Below, one piece after another: positions 1 to 7,050 of a stretch of 15,489 bases of DNA. Under the pieces are notes generated by a model that worked only from the letters and a program-made list of their open reading frames with translations, was not told the origin of the DNA and searched no databases. The translations under genes were made by a program, and so were the position numbers. Each line of letters opens with the position of its first letter. Within the stretch, counting starts at the first letter, position 1. Source of the DNA: SCGC-AG-212-J23 sp035762345 (lineage in GTDB: Bacteria > Pseudomonadota > Gammaproteobacteria > Burkholderiales > SG8-39); the NCBI GenBank assembly GCA_035762345.1, contig DASTPE010000060.1:1-15489 (forward strand), read 5' to 3'.

Positions 1-311
1 CGCATGTTCTCGATCACGATGTCGCAGGCGCGCGCGAGACGATGGGCGAGCTCCGCTCCGCGCGGGTTCTTCAGGTCGAGCGTGAGGCCGAGCTTCGAAT
101 CGTTGAAGTAGGAGAAGCAGCCGCTGCGCTCGACGCCGGGCTTGCCATCCTTGTACGGCGGGTACTGCAGCCGGAAGCCGTCGGGGCGCGCACGCGATTC
201 GACGTGCACGACCGTCGCGCCGAAGTTCGCCATCATCTTGCCGATGTGCGGACCCGCGGCGTAGCTGCCGAACTCGGCGACGTGGATGCCCTCGAGCGCT
301 TGCGGCCTCAT
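1..311 (-). CDS. Class III (CaiB/BaiF) CoA-transferase, partial (N-terminal part only)
   Basis: Only the first 103 codons lie in the window; the gene runs off the left edge. It starts at the ATG complementary to 309-311 and overlaps the TGA of the upstream CoA-transferase by ATGA, so the two are translationally coupled. The translation begins MRPQALEGIHVAEFGSYAAG and contains FNDSKLGLTLDLKNPRG and ACDIVIENM, the usual N-terminal Rossmann-half motifs of this family. These enzymes move CoA from a donor thioester (often succinyl-CoA) to a carboxylic acid. The catalytic Asp, usually near residue 170, is outside the window. As the last visible gene of a ubiX-ubiD-CoA-transferase operon, it is likely the partner subunit of the preceding CoA-transferase. 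Family assignment is firm; the substrate is inferred only. Confidence 0.88.
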   Translation of the reverse strand, partial: MRPQALEGIHVAEFGSYAAGPHIGKMMANFGATVVHVESRARPDGFRLQYPPYKDGKPGVERSGCFSYFNDSKLGLTLDLKNPRGAELAHRLARACDIVIENM

Positions 312-1411
312 GCGGGCACCAGCTCGCGTTCCTCTTTTTGGAACAACGTCGGCCGCACGCCATCGATGATGATGAACGCGCCGCAATAGCGCTCGATGCG
401 CCCGTCCTTGAGCCGCACGTCCCGCCAAAAGCCCCGCGCCTCGAGCTGCGGATCCGCAGCAATGTCGGCGACGGTGGAGACCGGGTAGCCGAGCATCTCG
501 CGCTGGTGAGCCTCCTCCAGGAACTCACGCTTCGTCAGCGTGGCGAAGAAGCGGCAGATCGGCCCTTCGATCGCGTCGACTTGCGCCTGGGTGACACCGG
601 TCGGGTTCCAGGCCTTCCAATCGATGCCGGCGAGTGGTCCAAGCTCGGCGCCGCGGCTTCGCATCCAGTCGACGAGCTGCTCATTCGTGCGCTGGCCGGC
701 GACGCCGCCGTAGAGAATGAAATTCAGATAGCCATCCCGGCAGGGCCAGAAGACGCGGAACTTCGCGCCGGTCACCGAGCGTCCGGTGATATAGGTGCCG
801 GCGCGCGTGGGGGTCGTGCCGAGGATGTCGACGAACGCGGGTGCATGCGAAAGAGCGATGATCACCGCCGCCTGCGCCGACACGTCGACCAGCTGGCCGC
901 GTCCACTGCGGCCGCGCTCGCGCAGCGCAACGAGCGCGCCGCATGCCGCCTGCCCTCCGGCCCACGCATAGGATTGTGGCGCGCTCACCCGCATCGGCGC
1001 CCCGTCCGGCTCGCCGGCGAGCGACATGGCCCCGCCGGCCGCCATGAGCTCCAGATCGCTCGCCAGCCATTGCGCCTTCGGGCCCTTGAGCCCGAACGGC
1101 GTGATGGAAACCACCACTGCCCGGGCGTTGGCGGCGGCGAGCGCATGCACATCGGAGATGCGCGCAGCGCTGGCCGGCGAATGCGGCGTGCAGATCACGA
1201 TGTCGGCGGTCGCGATCAGCGCCTCGAGCTCGTGCTCGCTCGACACCGCGTACAGGCGCTTGTTGATGTTGAGGGCGCGCCACTCGACCGACTCGAGATC
1301 CGCGCCGGGCGACTCCGCCTTCGTGACTTCGGCACCAAGATCCGCGAGCAGCCGACCAGCCAGCCAGCCCAGTTGGTCGGTGCAGTCGAGGACCTTGCAC
1401 CCGGAGAGCAT
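308..1411 (-). CDS. Class III (CaiB/BaiF) CoA-transferase, probably a non-catalytic subunit
   Basis: A 367-aa cytoplasmic CoA-transferase family III protein, slightly short for the family (about 400 aa). Visible family motifs are the N-terminal VLDCTDQLGWLAGRLLADLGAEV, TADIVICTPHSP, SITPFGLKGPKAQW near 102-115, and GRGQLVDVSAQAAV at 170-183. In formyl-CoA transferase the catalytic Asp lies three residues after the VDVS motif; here that position (about 181) is Ala. Heteromeric relatives such as benzylsuccinate CoA-transferase are known to have two different subunits, so this one may be a helper for the adjacent partial CoA-transferase. It begins 2 bp after the stop of the UbiD-like gene and ends in an ATGA overlap with the next gene, so all are one operon. 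The likely role is CoA activation of the acid decarboxylated by the neighbouring UbiD protein. The family is certain; the missing Asp rests on my unaided alignment. Confidence 0.88.
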   Translation of the reverse strand: MLSGCKVLDCTDQLGWLAGRLLADLGAEVTKAESPGADLESVEWRALNINKRLYAVSSEHELEALIATADIVICTPHSPASAARISDVHALAAANARAVVVSITPFGLKGPKAQWLASDLELMAAGGAMSLAGEPDGAPMRVSAPQSYAWAGGQAACGALVALRERGRSGRGQLVDVSAQAAVIIALSHAPAFVDILGTTPTRAGTYITGRSVTGAKFRVFWPCRDGYLNFILYGGVAGQRTNEQLVDWMRSRGAELGPLAGIDWKAWNPTGVTQAQVDAIEGPICRFFATLTKREFLEEAHQREMLGYPVSTVADIAADPQLEARGFWRDVRLKDGRIERYCGAFIIIDGVRPTLFQKEERELVPA

Positions 1412-1413
1412 TG

Positions 1414-2979
1414 CTAGCGCCCGGTTCGGGCGAGCGAGAGCACCCAGCCGGCCATGCGCGCCTTCAACTGCCCGATCTGTTTCGCGTCGAAGAAGTCCTC
1501 GGGCTTGACGCGGTCCACGGGGTAGACCGGCCGGTGGAAGTCCTTCTCGTAGCCGAAGGGCACGGTCGCGTCGATGCCCATGCCGCCTTCGAATAGCGTG
1601 TTCGAGGCCGTCCAGGCTTTCTCGCCCGCGGTCATGCGCTCAGCGGGCATGAAGGTCTGGCCGCGCCCGCCCGGGATCGGGTTGAGGATGTCGGTCTTCG
1701 GGTTCACGCGCGTGGTTAGGCACCACATGACGTCGTCCATCGAATAGATGTCGACGTCCTCGCTCACCGCGATGGCGAGCCGCATGCCCTGCGAGCACGA
1801 CAGGATCGCCGAGAGGAAATTGCGCTGCCAGCCCTCCTCGATGCGGTTGCGCTTCTTCACCTGGATGATGCACCCGCCCCAGTCGGTCATGCAGTAGGGG
1901 ATGTGCACGTCCTGGATGATCCCGGGCTGCAGGCGGTTGCACAGCTCGTAGATCGCCGCCTCGCGCACCGTGGTGTCGATGTTGTTGTCGTCCATGGTGT
2001 GCACGCCGAGCGGGAAGATCACCGGGCGGCTCTCGGGCTTCCTCATGGTGATCGCGCTCACGTGGAAGGTGGGCGCCTTGTAGGCCTTGCCCATGTAACC
2101 TGCCCATTCGGGATGGAAGAAGGTCTTGCCCTGCACCCCGGCGCGCTCGGCTTCGGCGGTCTCGTAGCGCTTGTCGCGCGGGCGGATGTGGCCCTCGAGC
2201 ACGTACTCGGAGTCGGCGAGCGCCCAGGCGTCGACGCTGCGCGCCTTCACCAGGCGCACCGGCGAGCCCTGCACCGCGCCGGCGATGCCGATCTCGTCGC
2301 AGCCCTTGGGCAGGATTACGTAGTCGAACCCCGCGCCCGCGAGCAGCGTGCACGCCGGCGGCACGCCGAAGCACATGGTGATCGGAATCGGTTTCTCGTC
2401 GCCGTAGTGCGCGGTGTACACCTGCCACATGTGCGACCCGGGGGAGATCTGGAAGGTGCCGACGTTGCCCCAGCGGAAGTTCATGCGGTTGTAGCCGAGG
2501 TCGGAGCCGCCGTCGAAGTACTCGCCCGCGACGCACCTAATTCCCGAGCCGATGGTGAGCTCGGGCTCGAGGGCCGTATGCCGGATCGCCGTGATCCAGC
2601 GGTTGACGTCGATGTCTGTTGTGATCACGTGTTCCTGGCACGGCACATCTTTTTCAATGACGGTTGGCTTCAAAGGCCGTGTCAGCGCCTGCGCGAGCTT
2701 GCGCGTGCGCTCCTGCGCGCTCGCCCAGCCGAACATGCGGTCCACCACCCCCATGTCGGAGAAAAGGTTGGTGATCGCGCGCGCGTGCGGCTTGCCCTTC
2801 ACCCGGTTGAAGAGCATGGGCAGAGAGCCGTCGAAATGCTTCTGCAGGCCGGTGATCTCGAGGTCCGGGTCGACCTCGCGCTCGGTCTCGACTAGCAGGC
2901 CTTCCTTGCGCAGCCAGTCGATGGTCGAGCGCAGGCTCGTGACGTCGGGCTTTACGGCGCTGGCTTGGGCAGGTTTCAT
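1414..2979 (-). CDS. UbiD-family prenylated-FMN-dependent decarboxylase (candidate aryl-CoA or aromatic acid decarboxylase)
   Basis: A 521-aa cytoplasmic UbiD-type (de)carboxylase. Likely metal/prFMN ligands line up with Fdc1 numbering: N164, H183 (SPGSH) and E229 (DEIGIAGAV), with catalytic Arg at R169 (NRMNFR). The region that is EGPFGE in canonical members reads GKTFFHPEWAGYMG here: E291 matches the second Glu, but the first Glu is replaced by Thr (T286) in the simplest alignment. Other UbiD features are NLFSDMG near 71-77 and DSEYVLEGHI near 256-265. The start overlaps the stop of the UbiX gene by ATGA, so cofactor maker and user are translationally coupled, and a CoA-transferase gene follows 2 bp downstream. 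That context suggests the substrate may be a CoA thioester, as for phthaloyl-CoA decarboxylase. It is unlikely to be the ubiquinone-pathway UbiD. Family firm, substrate inferred. Confidence 0.92.
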   Translation of the reverse strand: MKPAQASAVKPDVTSLRSTIDWLRKEGLLVETEREVDPDLEITGLQKHFDGSLPMLFNRVKGKPHARAITNLFSDMGVVDRMFGWASAQERTRKLAQALTRPLKPTVIEKDVPCQEHVITTDIDVNRWITAIRHTALEPELTIGSGIRCVAGEYFDGGSDLGYNRMNFRWGNVGTFQISPGSHMWQVYTAHYGDEKPIPITMCFGVPPACTLLAGAGFDYVILPKGCDEIGIAGAVQGSPVRLVKARSVDAWALADSEYVLEGHIRPRDKRYETAEAERAGVQGKTFFHPEWAGYMGKAYKAPTFHVSAITMRKPESRPVIFPLGVHTMDDNNIDTTVREAAIYELCNRLQPGIIQDVHIPYCMTDWGGCIIQVKKRNRIEEGWQRNFLSAILSCSQGMRLAIAVSEDVDIYSMDDVMWCLTTRVNPKTDILNPIPGGRGQTFMPAERMTAGEKAWTASNTLFEGGMGIDATVPFGYEKDFHRPVYPVDRVKPEDFFDAKQIGQLKARMAGWVLSLARTGR

Positions 2980-3575
2980 TTTCGAGCTCCGGAAGGAACA
3001 TTCGCGACATGCATCTGACCGTCCCAGCGGCGCGCGAACGACGCTTCGATGCCGAACTGGTCAAGCACGCGCGCGACCACGTGGTTCACCATGTCGTCGA
3101 GCGACGCCGGATGGTTGTAAAAGGCGGGCATGGGCGGCAGGATGCAGGCGCGCATGCGCGCGAGCTTGAGCAGGTTCTCAAGGTGCACTTCCGAGAGCGG
3201 CGACTCGCGCGGCACGAGCACCAGGCGGCGCCCTTCCTTCAGCACCACGTCGGCGGCGCGGTGCACCAGGTTGTCGCCCGCGCCGTGCGCGATCGCCGCC
3301 GCCGTGCGCATCGAGCAGGGCGCGATGATCATGCCCTCGGTGCGGAACGAGCCCGACGAGATGGTGGCCGCCATGTTTCCCGTGCCGTGCATGACCGCGG
3401 CGCGCTCCTGCAGCTCGGCAAGGGTGAGCCCGGTCTCGTGCTCGACCGTCTGCTGCCCCCACTTCGAGAGCACAAGATGGGTTTCGATCTGCGCAGTTTT
3501 CAGAGCCTCCAGTACCCGGATGCCGAAAACCGCGCCGGTGGCGCCGGTGATGCCGACGATGATGCGCCTTACCAT
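2976..3575 (-). CDS. ubiX: UbiX-like flavin prenyltransferase (prFMN synthase)
   Basis: A 199-aa protein that makes prenylated FMN from reduced FMN and dimethylallyl phosphate for UbiD enzymes. The N-terminal FMN-binding loop GITGATGA lies at 8-15, and APCSMRTAAAIAHG at 85-98. The conserved active-site set is present: R106 (HRAADV), K113 (LKE), R123-E124 (PRE) and Y153 (PAFY). Length fits the family (about 190-210 aa). The start ATG (complement of 3573-3575) has AAGG upstream and lies 8 bp from the divergent start at 3584. It is the first gene of the minus-strand operon and overlaps the UbiD-like gene by 4 bp, so it probably serves that enzyme and may also serve the second UbiD at 4000-5508. 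The C-terminal tail after about 175 extends past the core. Confident in family and activity. Confidence 0.94.
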   Translation of the reverse strand: MVRRIIVGITGATGAVFGIRVLEALKTAQIETHLVLSKWGQQTVEHETGLTLAELQERAAVMHGTGNMAATISSGSFRTEGMIIAPCSMRTAAAIAHGAGDNLVHRAADVVLKEGRRLVLVPRESPLSEVHLENLLKLARMRACILPPMPAFYNHPASLDDMVNHVVARVLDQFGIEASFARRWDGQMHVANVPSGARK

Positions 3576-3583
3576 AGGGCCTT

Positions 3584-4015
3584 ATGCGGGAGAAAGCGCT
3601 CTCCTATCTCGCCGCGCACAACGTCATGACGCTCGCTACGAAAAGCGTCTGGGCGGCGGCGGTGTTCTATGCGAGCGAGGGCTTCGATCTCTATTTCGTT
3701 TCTTCGCCGCGCTCGCGGCATGCCCGCGACCTGGCCGAAGACCCGCGCGTCGCCGCTGCGATCCACGAGGACTACCGCGACTGGCGCGCGATCCGGGGAA
3801 TCCAGCTCTCCGGCACAGCCGAGCGGCTGGGGGGCGCCGCGCGCGCCGCGGCGCTCGCCTGCTACCGGCAGAAATTTCCTTTTCTGGAAATCGAAACCAC
3901 GCTGCTCGAGGTTCTGGGCAAAATCGCCTGCTACCGGGTCATGCCGACCGAGATGCACTTCCTGGACAACAACCTCGGCTTCGGCGCGCGCGCCCGGGTT
4001 CATTTGAGCAGGTAG
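3584..4015 (+). CDS. Pyridoxamine 5'-phosphate oxidase-like (PNPOx-like) flavin-binding protein
   Basis: A 143-aa small protein of the split-barrel flavin-binding fold. The segment HNVMTLATKSVWAAAVFYA (12-30) followed by FDLYFVSSPRSRHARDLAEDPRVAAAIHEDY is the typical start of PNPOx-like proteins. It probably binds FMN, F420 or heme; the exact ligand cannot be told from sequence. The ATG at 3584 is preceded by AGGG seven bases upstream and sits 8 bp from the divergent ubiX start. The last 16 bp (4000-4015) overlap the 3' end of the convergent UbiD gene. Its position between two UbiD systems hints at a flavin-related accessory role, but nothing in the sequence proves this. It could also be an unrelated redox or stress protein. 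Confidence 0.82.
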   Translation: MREKALSYLAAHNVMTLATKSVWAAAVFYASEGFDLYFVSSPRSRHARDLAEDPRVAAAIHEDYRDWRAIRGIQLSGTAERLGGAARAAALACYRQKFPFLEIETTLLEVLGKIACYRVMPTEMHFLDNNLGFGARARVHLSR

Positions 4016-5508
4016 CCGAACTTCTCTCGCGCGAGCCGCGCCTTGTCCGGGCTCGGCATGTTGACCTTGGGGAACGCGCCGCGCCAGTGGAACGGTCGGC
4101 AGGCGTCGATGATCGCGCGCGAGTTCGTGTTGTTGCCCTTCGCCTTCTCCTCCGGGGGAATGCGCGGGTCGAGCGGCGTGCTCCAGGCGCCGTGGATGAG
4201 GTCGATCGAGCTCGCCGGGTCGGAGCGCGTCAGCATCGCCCACATGAGCTCCTCGAGGTCGGAGACGTCGATGTCGTCGTCGACCACGATCACGTACTTG
4301 CCCGCATAAGCGCCGGCGTGGCATTGCGAGGCGACGTGCCCGGCCTGCTTGGAATGGCCGGCATAGCGCTGCCTGATCGAGACGCCGAGGAGCAGCCGCG
4401 ACCCGCCGACTTCGTGCGCCCACACCGCCTTCACGTCCGGCACGCCGGCGTTCTGGATGTACTGGCGAATCAGCGCCGAGCGGGTCACCGCGCGGTAGCG
4501 CGCCTGCTCTTCGGGCGGGCGCTGCGGCGGGCAACCGAACAGGATCGGGTCGTCACGGTGGTAGATCGCCTTCACGTCGAGCACCGGCTCCTCGCGCGTG
4601 TCGCTGCCGTAGTAGCCGGTCCATTCGCCGAACGGCCCTTCGAGCCTGCGGTTGCCGGGCTGGACGAACCCTTCGAGCACGATCTCGGCGTTCGCCGGGA
4701 ACGGCAGCCCGGTCAGCCTGCCGCGCACGACCTTGATCGGCTTTCCGCGCAGGCCGCCGGCGATGTCGAACTCGCATACGCCGTAGGGCATCTCGCTGCA
4801 GGCGACGAGAAACGTGAGCGGGTCGCCGCCGGCGACGACGCACACCGGCATCGGCTCGTTGCGCGCCTGGTACTTGTCGCGGTGGATGCGCCCGTGCTTG
4901 CCCGGCGACATGTAGAACCCGAGCGTGTTGCGGTCGTGGATCATTACGCGGTAGGTGCCGACGTTGATCCAGCGCTCCTCCGGGTCGAGGGTGACGTTAT
5001 AGCTGCCGGTGCCGATGTAGCGGCCGCCGTCGCCTTCGTGCCAGACCGGCACCGGGAAGCGCGTGACGTCGACCTCGTCGCCCATGAGGACGTTCTCGAG
5101 CACCGGCCCGTCGTCCACGAACGCATAGGGGATCGTCTTCAGCTCGCGCAGGTAGGTGTCGAGGAAGGCCTGCGACAACTCGAGCTTCGTGTACTCGAGC
5201 GGGAAGCCGAGCGTCATGTTCTTGCGCCGGCCGCCGAAGAAGTTGGTGAGCACGCGGTGGCCCTTGGCGCAGCCCGGCACCTCGTCGAACACCACGCAGG
5301 GCGCGGCGTCGGAATGCTGCACGAGCTCCGCCGCCATGCCGATCTCATCCTGCCAGGAGGCGCCCTTCACGTGGCGCACCTCGCCCAGCTTCTCCGCCTG
5401 CGCCAGCCACCCGCGCAGGTCCTCGTACTGGAACTGGAAGCGCGCGCCGGACCGCTCCACGAGCCCGGCGGCGACCTTGCCCATCGGACTTCCCATGGCG
5501 TCGCTCAT
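4000..5508 (-). CDS. UbiD-family decarboxylase with canonical catalytic residues
   Basis: A 502-aa prFMN-dependent (de)carboxylase with a textbook active site: N182-VGTY-R187, H205 (SPGKHGRIHR), E246 (CEFDIAGG) and E290-GPFG-E295. These map onto N168, R173, H191, E233, E277 and E282 of Fdc1. Other family segments are FFGGRRKNMTLGFP near 90-103 and GCPPQRPPEE. The annotated start is the ATG complementary to 5506-5508 (MSDAMGSPMGKV). The Met at residue 9 (complement of 5482-5484) is the only nearby candidate with a Shine-Dalgarno-like GGGAAG, so the protein may be 8 residues shorter. It is divergent from the cupin gene across a CRP/FNR-like box and overlaps the PNPOx-like gene by 16 bp. Relatives act on hydroxybenzoates, vanillate, cinnamates or heteroaromatic acids; the substrate here is unknown. 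Family very sure. Confidence 0.92.
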   Translation of the reverse strand: MSDAMGSPMGKVAAGLVERSGARFQFQYEDLRGWLAQAEKLGEVRHVKGASWQDEIGMAAELVQHSDAAPCVVFDEVPGCAKGHRVLTNFFGGRRKNMTLGFPLEYTKLELSQAFLDTYLRELKTIPYAFVDDGPVLENVLMGDEVDVTRFPVPVWHEGDGGRYIGTGSYNVTLDPEERWINVGTYRVMIHDRNTLGFYMSPGKHGRIHRDKYQARNEPMPVCVVAGGDPLTFLVACSEMPYGVCEFDIAGGLRGKPIKVVRGRLTGLPFPANAEIVLEGFVQPGNRRLEGPFGEWTGYYGSDTREEPVLDVKAIYHRDDPILFGCPPQRPPEEQARYRAVTRSALIRQYIQNAGVPDVKAVWAHEVGGSRLLLGVSIRQRYAGHSKQAGHVASQCHAGAYAGKYVIVVDDDIDVSDLEELMWAMLTRSDPASSIDLIHGAWSTPLDPRIPPEEKAKGNNTNSRAIIDACRPFHWRGAFPKVNMPSPDKARLAREKFGYLLK

Positions 5509-5542
5509 GGGGAGCAGGATGGTCGATCACCCGCTGGAGCCC

Positions 5543-5556
5543 TTGAGCTAAATCAA
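5543..5556. promoter_or_regulatory. CRP/FNR-family binding box A, between UbiD and cupin genes
   Basis: TTGAGCTAAATCAA matches 9 of 10 specified bases of the FNR/ANR/DNR consensus TTGAT-N4-ATCAA. It lies in the short gap between the divergent UbiD (4000-5508) and cupin (from about 5617) genes. On the plus strand, CATGAT (5578-5583, 4 of 6 bases of TATAAT) is 31 bp from the box centre, the spacing expected for a class II activated promoter, predicting a transcript start near 5590. A transcript start near 5508 is equally placed for the minus strand. The match is seen directly; regulator identity is inferred. Confidence 0.6.
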
Positions 5557-5616
5557 GTTCTCTGCTCGCTGGCGGACCATGATGCAGCCTGGGTTCATTC
5601 CACCGAGGGGAACGCC

Positions 5617-6702
5617 ACGAGCATCGGCATCGATCCGTACCTCGACTGGATAAAGCGCGAGGGCATTCCGGTGGTCGAGGACTTCGGCGTTCACCTGCCC
5701 GAGGTCGAGACGCGCCCGTGGGCGCGCCGCGGCGTCGACGGCGCTGCGGTGCACCTCAAGGGGCGCGGCGACTTTGTTTCCATGTTCGTACTCGACCTGC
5801 CCCCGGGGACGGCGAGCGCGCCACAGCGGCATCTGTACGAGGAGGTCGTCTACGTCCTTTCGGGCAGGGGCAGCACCACGATCGACTGCGGCGACGGCCG
5901 CACGCACAGCTTCGAATGGGGCCCGAGGAGCCTGTTCGCCCTGCCGCTGAACGCGGGATATCGCCATTTCAACGGCAGCGGCTCGCAGCGCGCGCGCCTC
6001 GCAGCCACGACCAACCTGCCGGCGGTGCTCAACATGTTCCACGACGAGGCCTTCGTCTTCGACAACCCGTTCCGTTTCGGGGAGCGCTTCGGCGATCCCA
6101 GGTACTTCGACGGCCAGGGCGAGTTCATCGCAGTGCGGCCGGGCCAGCACATGTGGGAAACCAACTTCATCCCCGATCTCGGCGCCCTCAAGCTGCAAAG
6201 CTGGGACGAGCGCGGCAAGGGGAGCAAGAATCTCATGTTCATCCTGGCCGGCGGCACGATGCACGCCCACCTCTCGGAAATCCAGGCCGGGAGCTACAAG
6301 AAGGCGCACCGCCACGGGCCGGATTTCCACGTCATGTGCGCGAGCGGCGAGGGCTACACGCTGCTGTGGTACGAAGGCGATGCCGATTTCCGCCAGGTGC
6401 GGTGGAAGCACGGCACGGTGTTCGCGCCGCCCGATCGCATGTTCCACCAGCACTTCAACACCGGCGCGCACCCGGCGCGCTACCTCGCCACCGCCTGCGG
6501 CAGCCTGCGCTATCCGTTCACCGAAGCGAAGCGCCGCGCCCTGATGGGCGCGGGCGACGGGCAGGGCGCGGTGGCGACGAGCGTCAGGCTAGGCGGCGAC
6601 CAGATCGAGTTCGAGGACCAGTCGCCGCGCATCCACGAGCTGTATCTCGAGGAACTTTCTCGTCGAGGAAGCCGCGGTCCCGCGCCTGCGCGACCTTCAT
6701 GA
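5617..6702 (+). CDS. Double-cupin domain protein, start codon uncertain
   Basis: About 361 aa with two cupin folds. Numbering from 5617, cupin 1 has H72 and E75/E76 (QRHLYEEVVYVLSGRG) and H117/N119 (YRHFNG). Cupin 2 has H231-R-H233, H238, and H277/H279/N281 (MFHQHFN). Such proteins bind a metal; some relatives carry the annotation ethanolamine ammonia-lyase-activating protein, but the function is unknown. There is no in-frame ATG, GTG or TTG near the conserved N-terminus (SIGIDPYLDWIKREG). I place the start at ACG 5617 because GAGGGGA (5605-5611) is a good ribosome binding site 5 nt upstream and the predicted transcript start is near 5590. CTG 5569 is an alternative. The gene is divergent from a UbiD gene across box A, and its TGA interlocks with the stop of the convergent gene (TCATGA, 6697-6702). 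It may take part in the same catabolic pathway. Confidence 0.82.
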   Translation, partial: TSIGIDPYLDWIKREGIPVVEDFGVHLPEVETRPWARRGVDGAAVHLKGRGDFVSMFVLDLPPGTASAPQRHLYEEVVYVLSGRGSTTIDCGDGRTHSFEWGPRSLFALPLNAGYRHFNGSGSQRARLAATTNLPAVLNMFHDEAFVFDNPFRFGERFGDPRYFDGQGEFIAVRPGQHMWETNFIPDLGALKLQSWDERGKGSKNLMFILAGGTMHAHLSEIQAGSYKKAHRHGPDFHVMCASGEGYTLLWYEGDADFRQVRWKHGTVFAPPDRMFHQHFNTGAHPARYLATACGSLRYPFTEAKRRALMGAGDGQGAVATSVRLGGDQIEFEDQSPRIHELYLEELSRRGSRGPAPARPS

Positions 6703-7017
6703 GACCGCCACGGTAAAAGCCCTCGCGTGGTAGAAGAGCGGTGCGTTCGGGCAGGCGGCCAGATCCCCGTCGCAGCTTCGCCTGCGGGTGCAGTCCGCGC
6801 AGCGGCGCAGCGCTCTCGCCAGCGCATCGGCGCCCACGGCGCGCTCCATCTCGTCGAGGCTCAGGCCATGGTGCTCGATCAGCGCGAAAAAAGGCAGCGG
6901 GCGAGTCGCCTGCAATAACCGATATAGGGCACCTGCCGCGCCCCAGGCGAGCATCAACAGGATCGCCAGCCACGCCGCGCCGAGCATGCCGATAACGATG
7001 TTCATTTGGCCGTCCAT
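6697..7017 (-). CDS. Small membrane protein with four conserved cysteines (DUF6455-like)
   Basis: A 106-aa protein with one N-terminal membrane segment (about residues 7-35) followed by a cytoplasmic or periplasmic domain. The C-terminal part reads FFALIEHHGLSLDEMERAVG, then C73-x2-C76-x5-C82-x6-C89-PNA, the cysteine spacing I associate with DUF6455 proteins. The Cys set could bind a metal or Fe-S cluster; no function is established. The start is M1 (complement of 7015-7017) or M5 (complement of 7003-7005); only a distant GAGGT is seen before M1. It is convergent with the cupin gene, the two stops overlapping in TCATGA. It is divergent from the ABC-transporter operon across CRP/FNR-like box B, consistent with redox control. 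The gene looks real because of the family pattern; the name is recalled, not searched. Confidence 0.72.
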   Translation of the reverse strand: MDGQMNIVIGMLGAAWLAILLMLAWGAAGALYRLLQATRPLPFFALIEHHGLSLDEMERAVGADALARALRRCADCTRRRSCDGDLAACPNAPLFYHARAFTVAVS

Positions 7018-7050
7018 CGCATCACGCTACCTCGGCGAGTCGCAAGAGAT

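Noticed and set aside
3165..3182. TTGAGCAGGTTCTCAA as a further CRP/FNR box
   Set aside because: The spacing is TTGA-N8-TCAA, not N6, and it lies within the ubiX coding sequence.
3130..5568. A long plus-strand open frame that continues in frame into the cupin gene, giving an apparent protein of about 1190 aa
   Set aside because: Up to about 5568 it is antisense to the ubiX and UbiD genes and shows low-complexity Arg/Ala/Val/His composition. Only the part from about 5617 has family sequence.
5579..5653. ATGATG at 5579 as start of the cupin gene
   Set aside because: It is out of frame and reaches a stop at 5651-5653. Its position relative to box A fits a -10 element instead.
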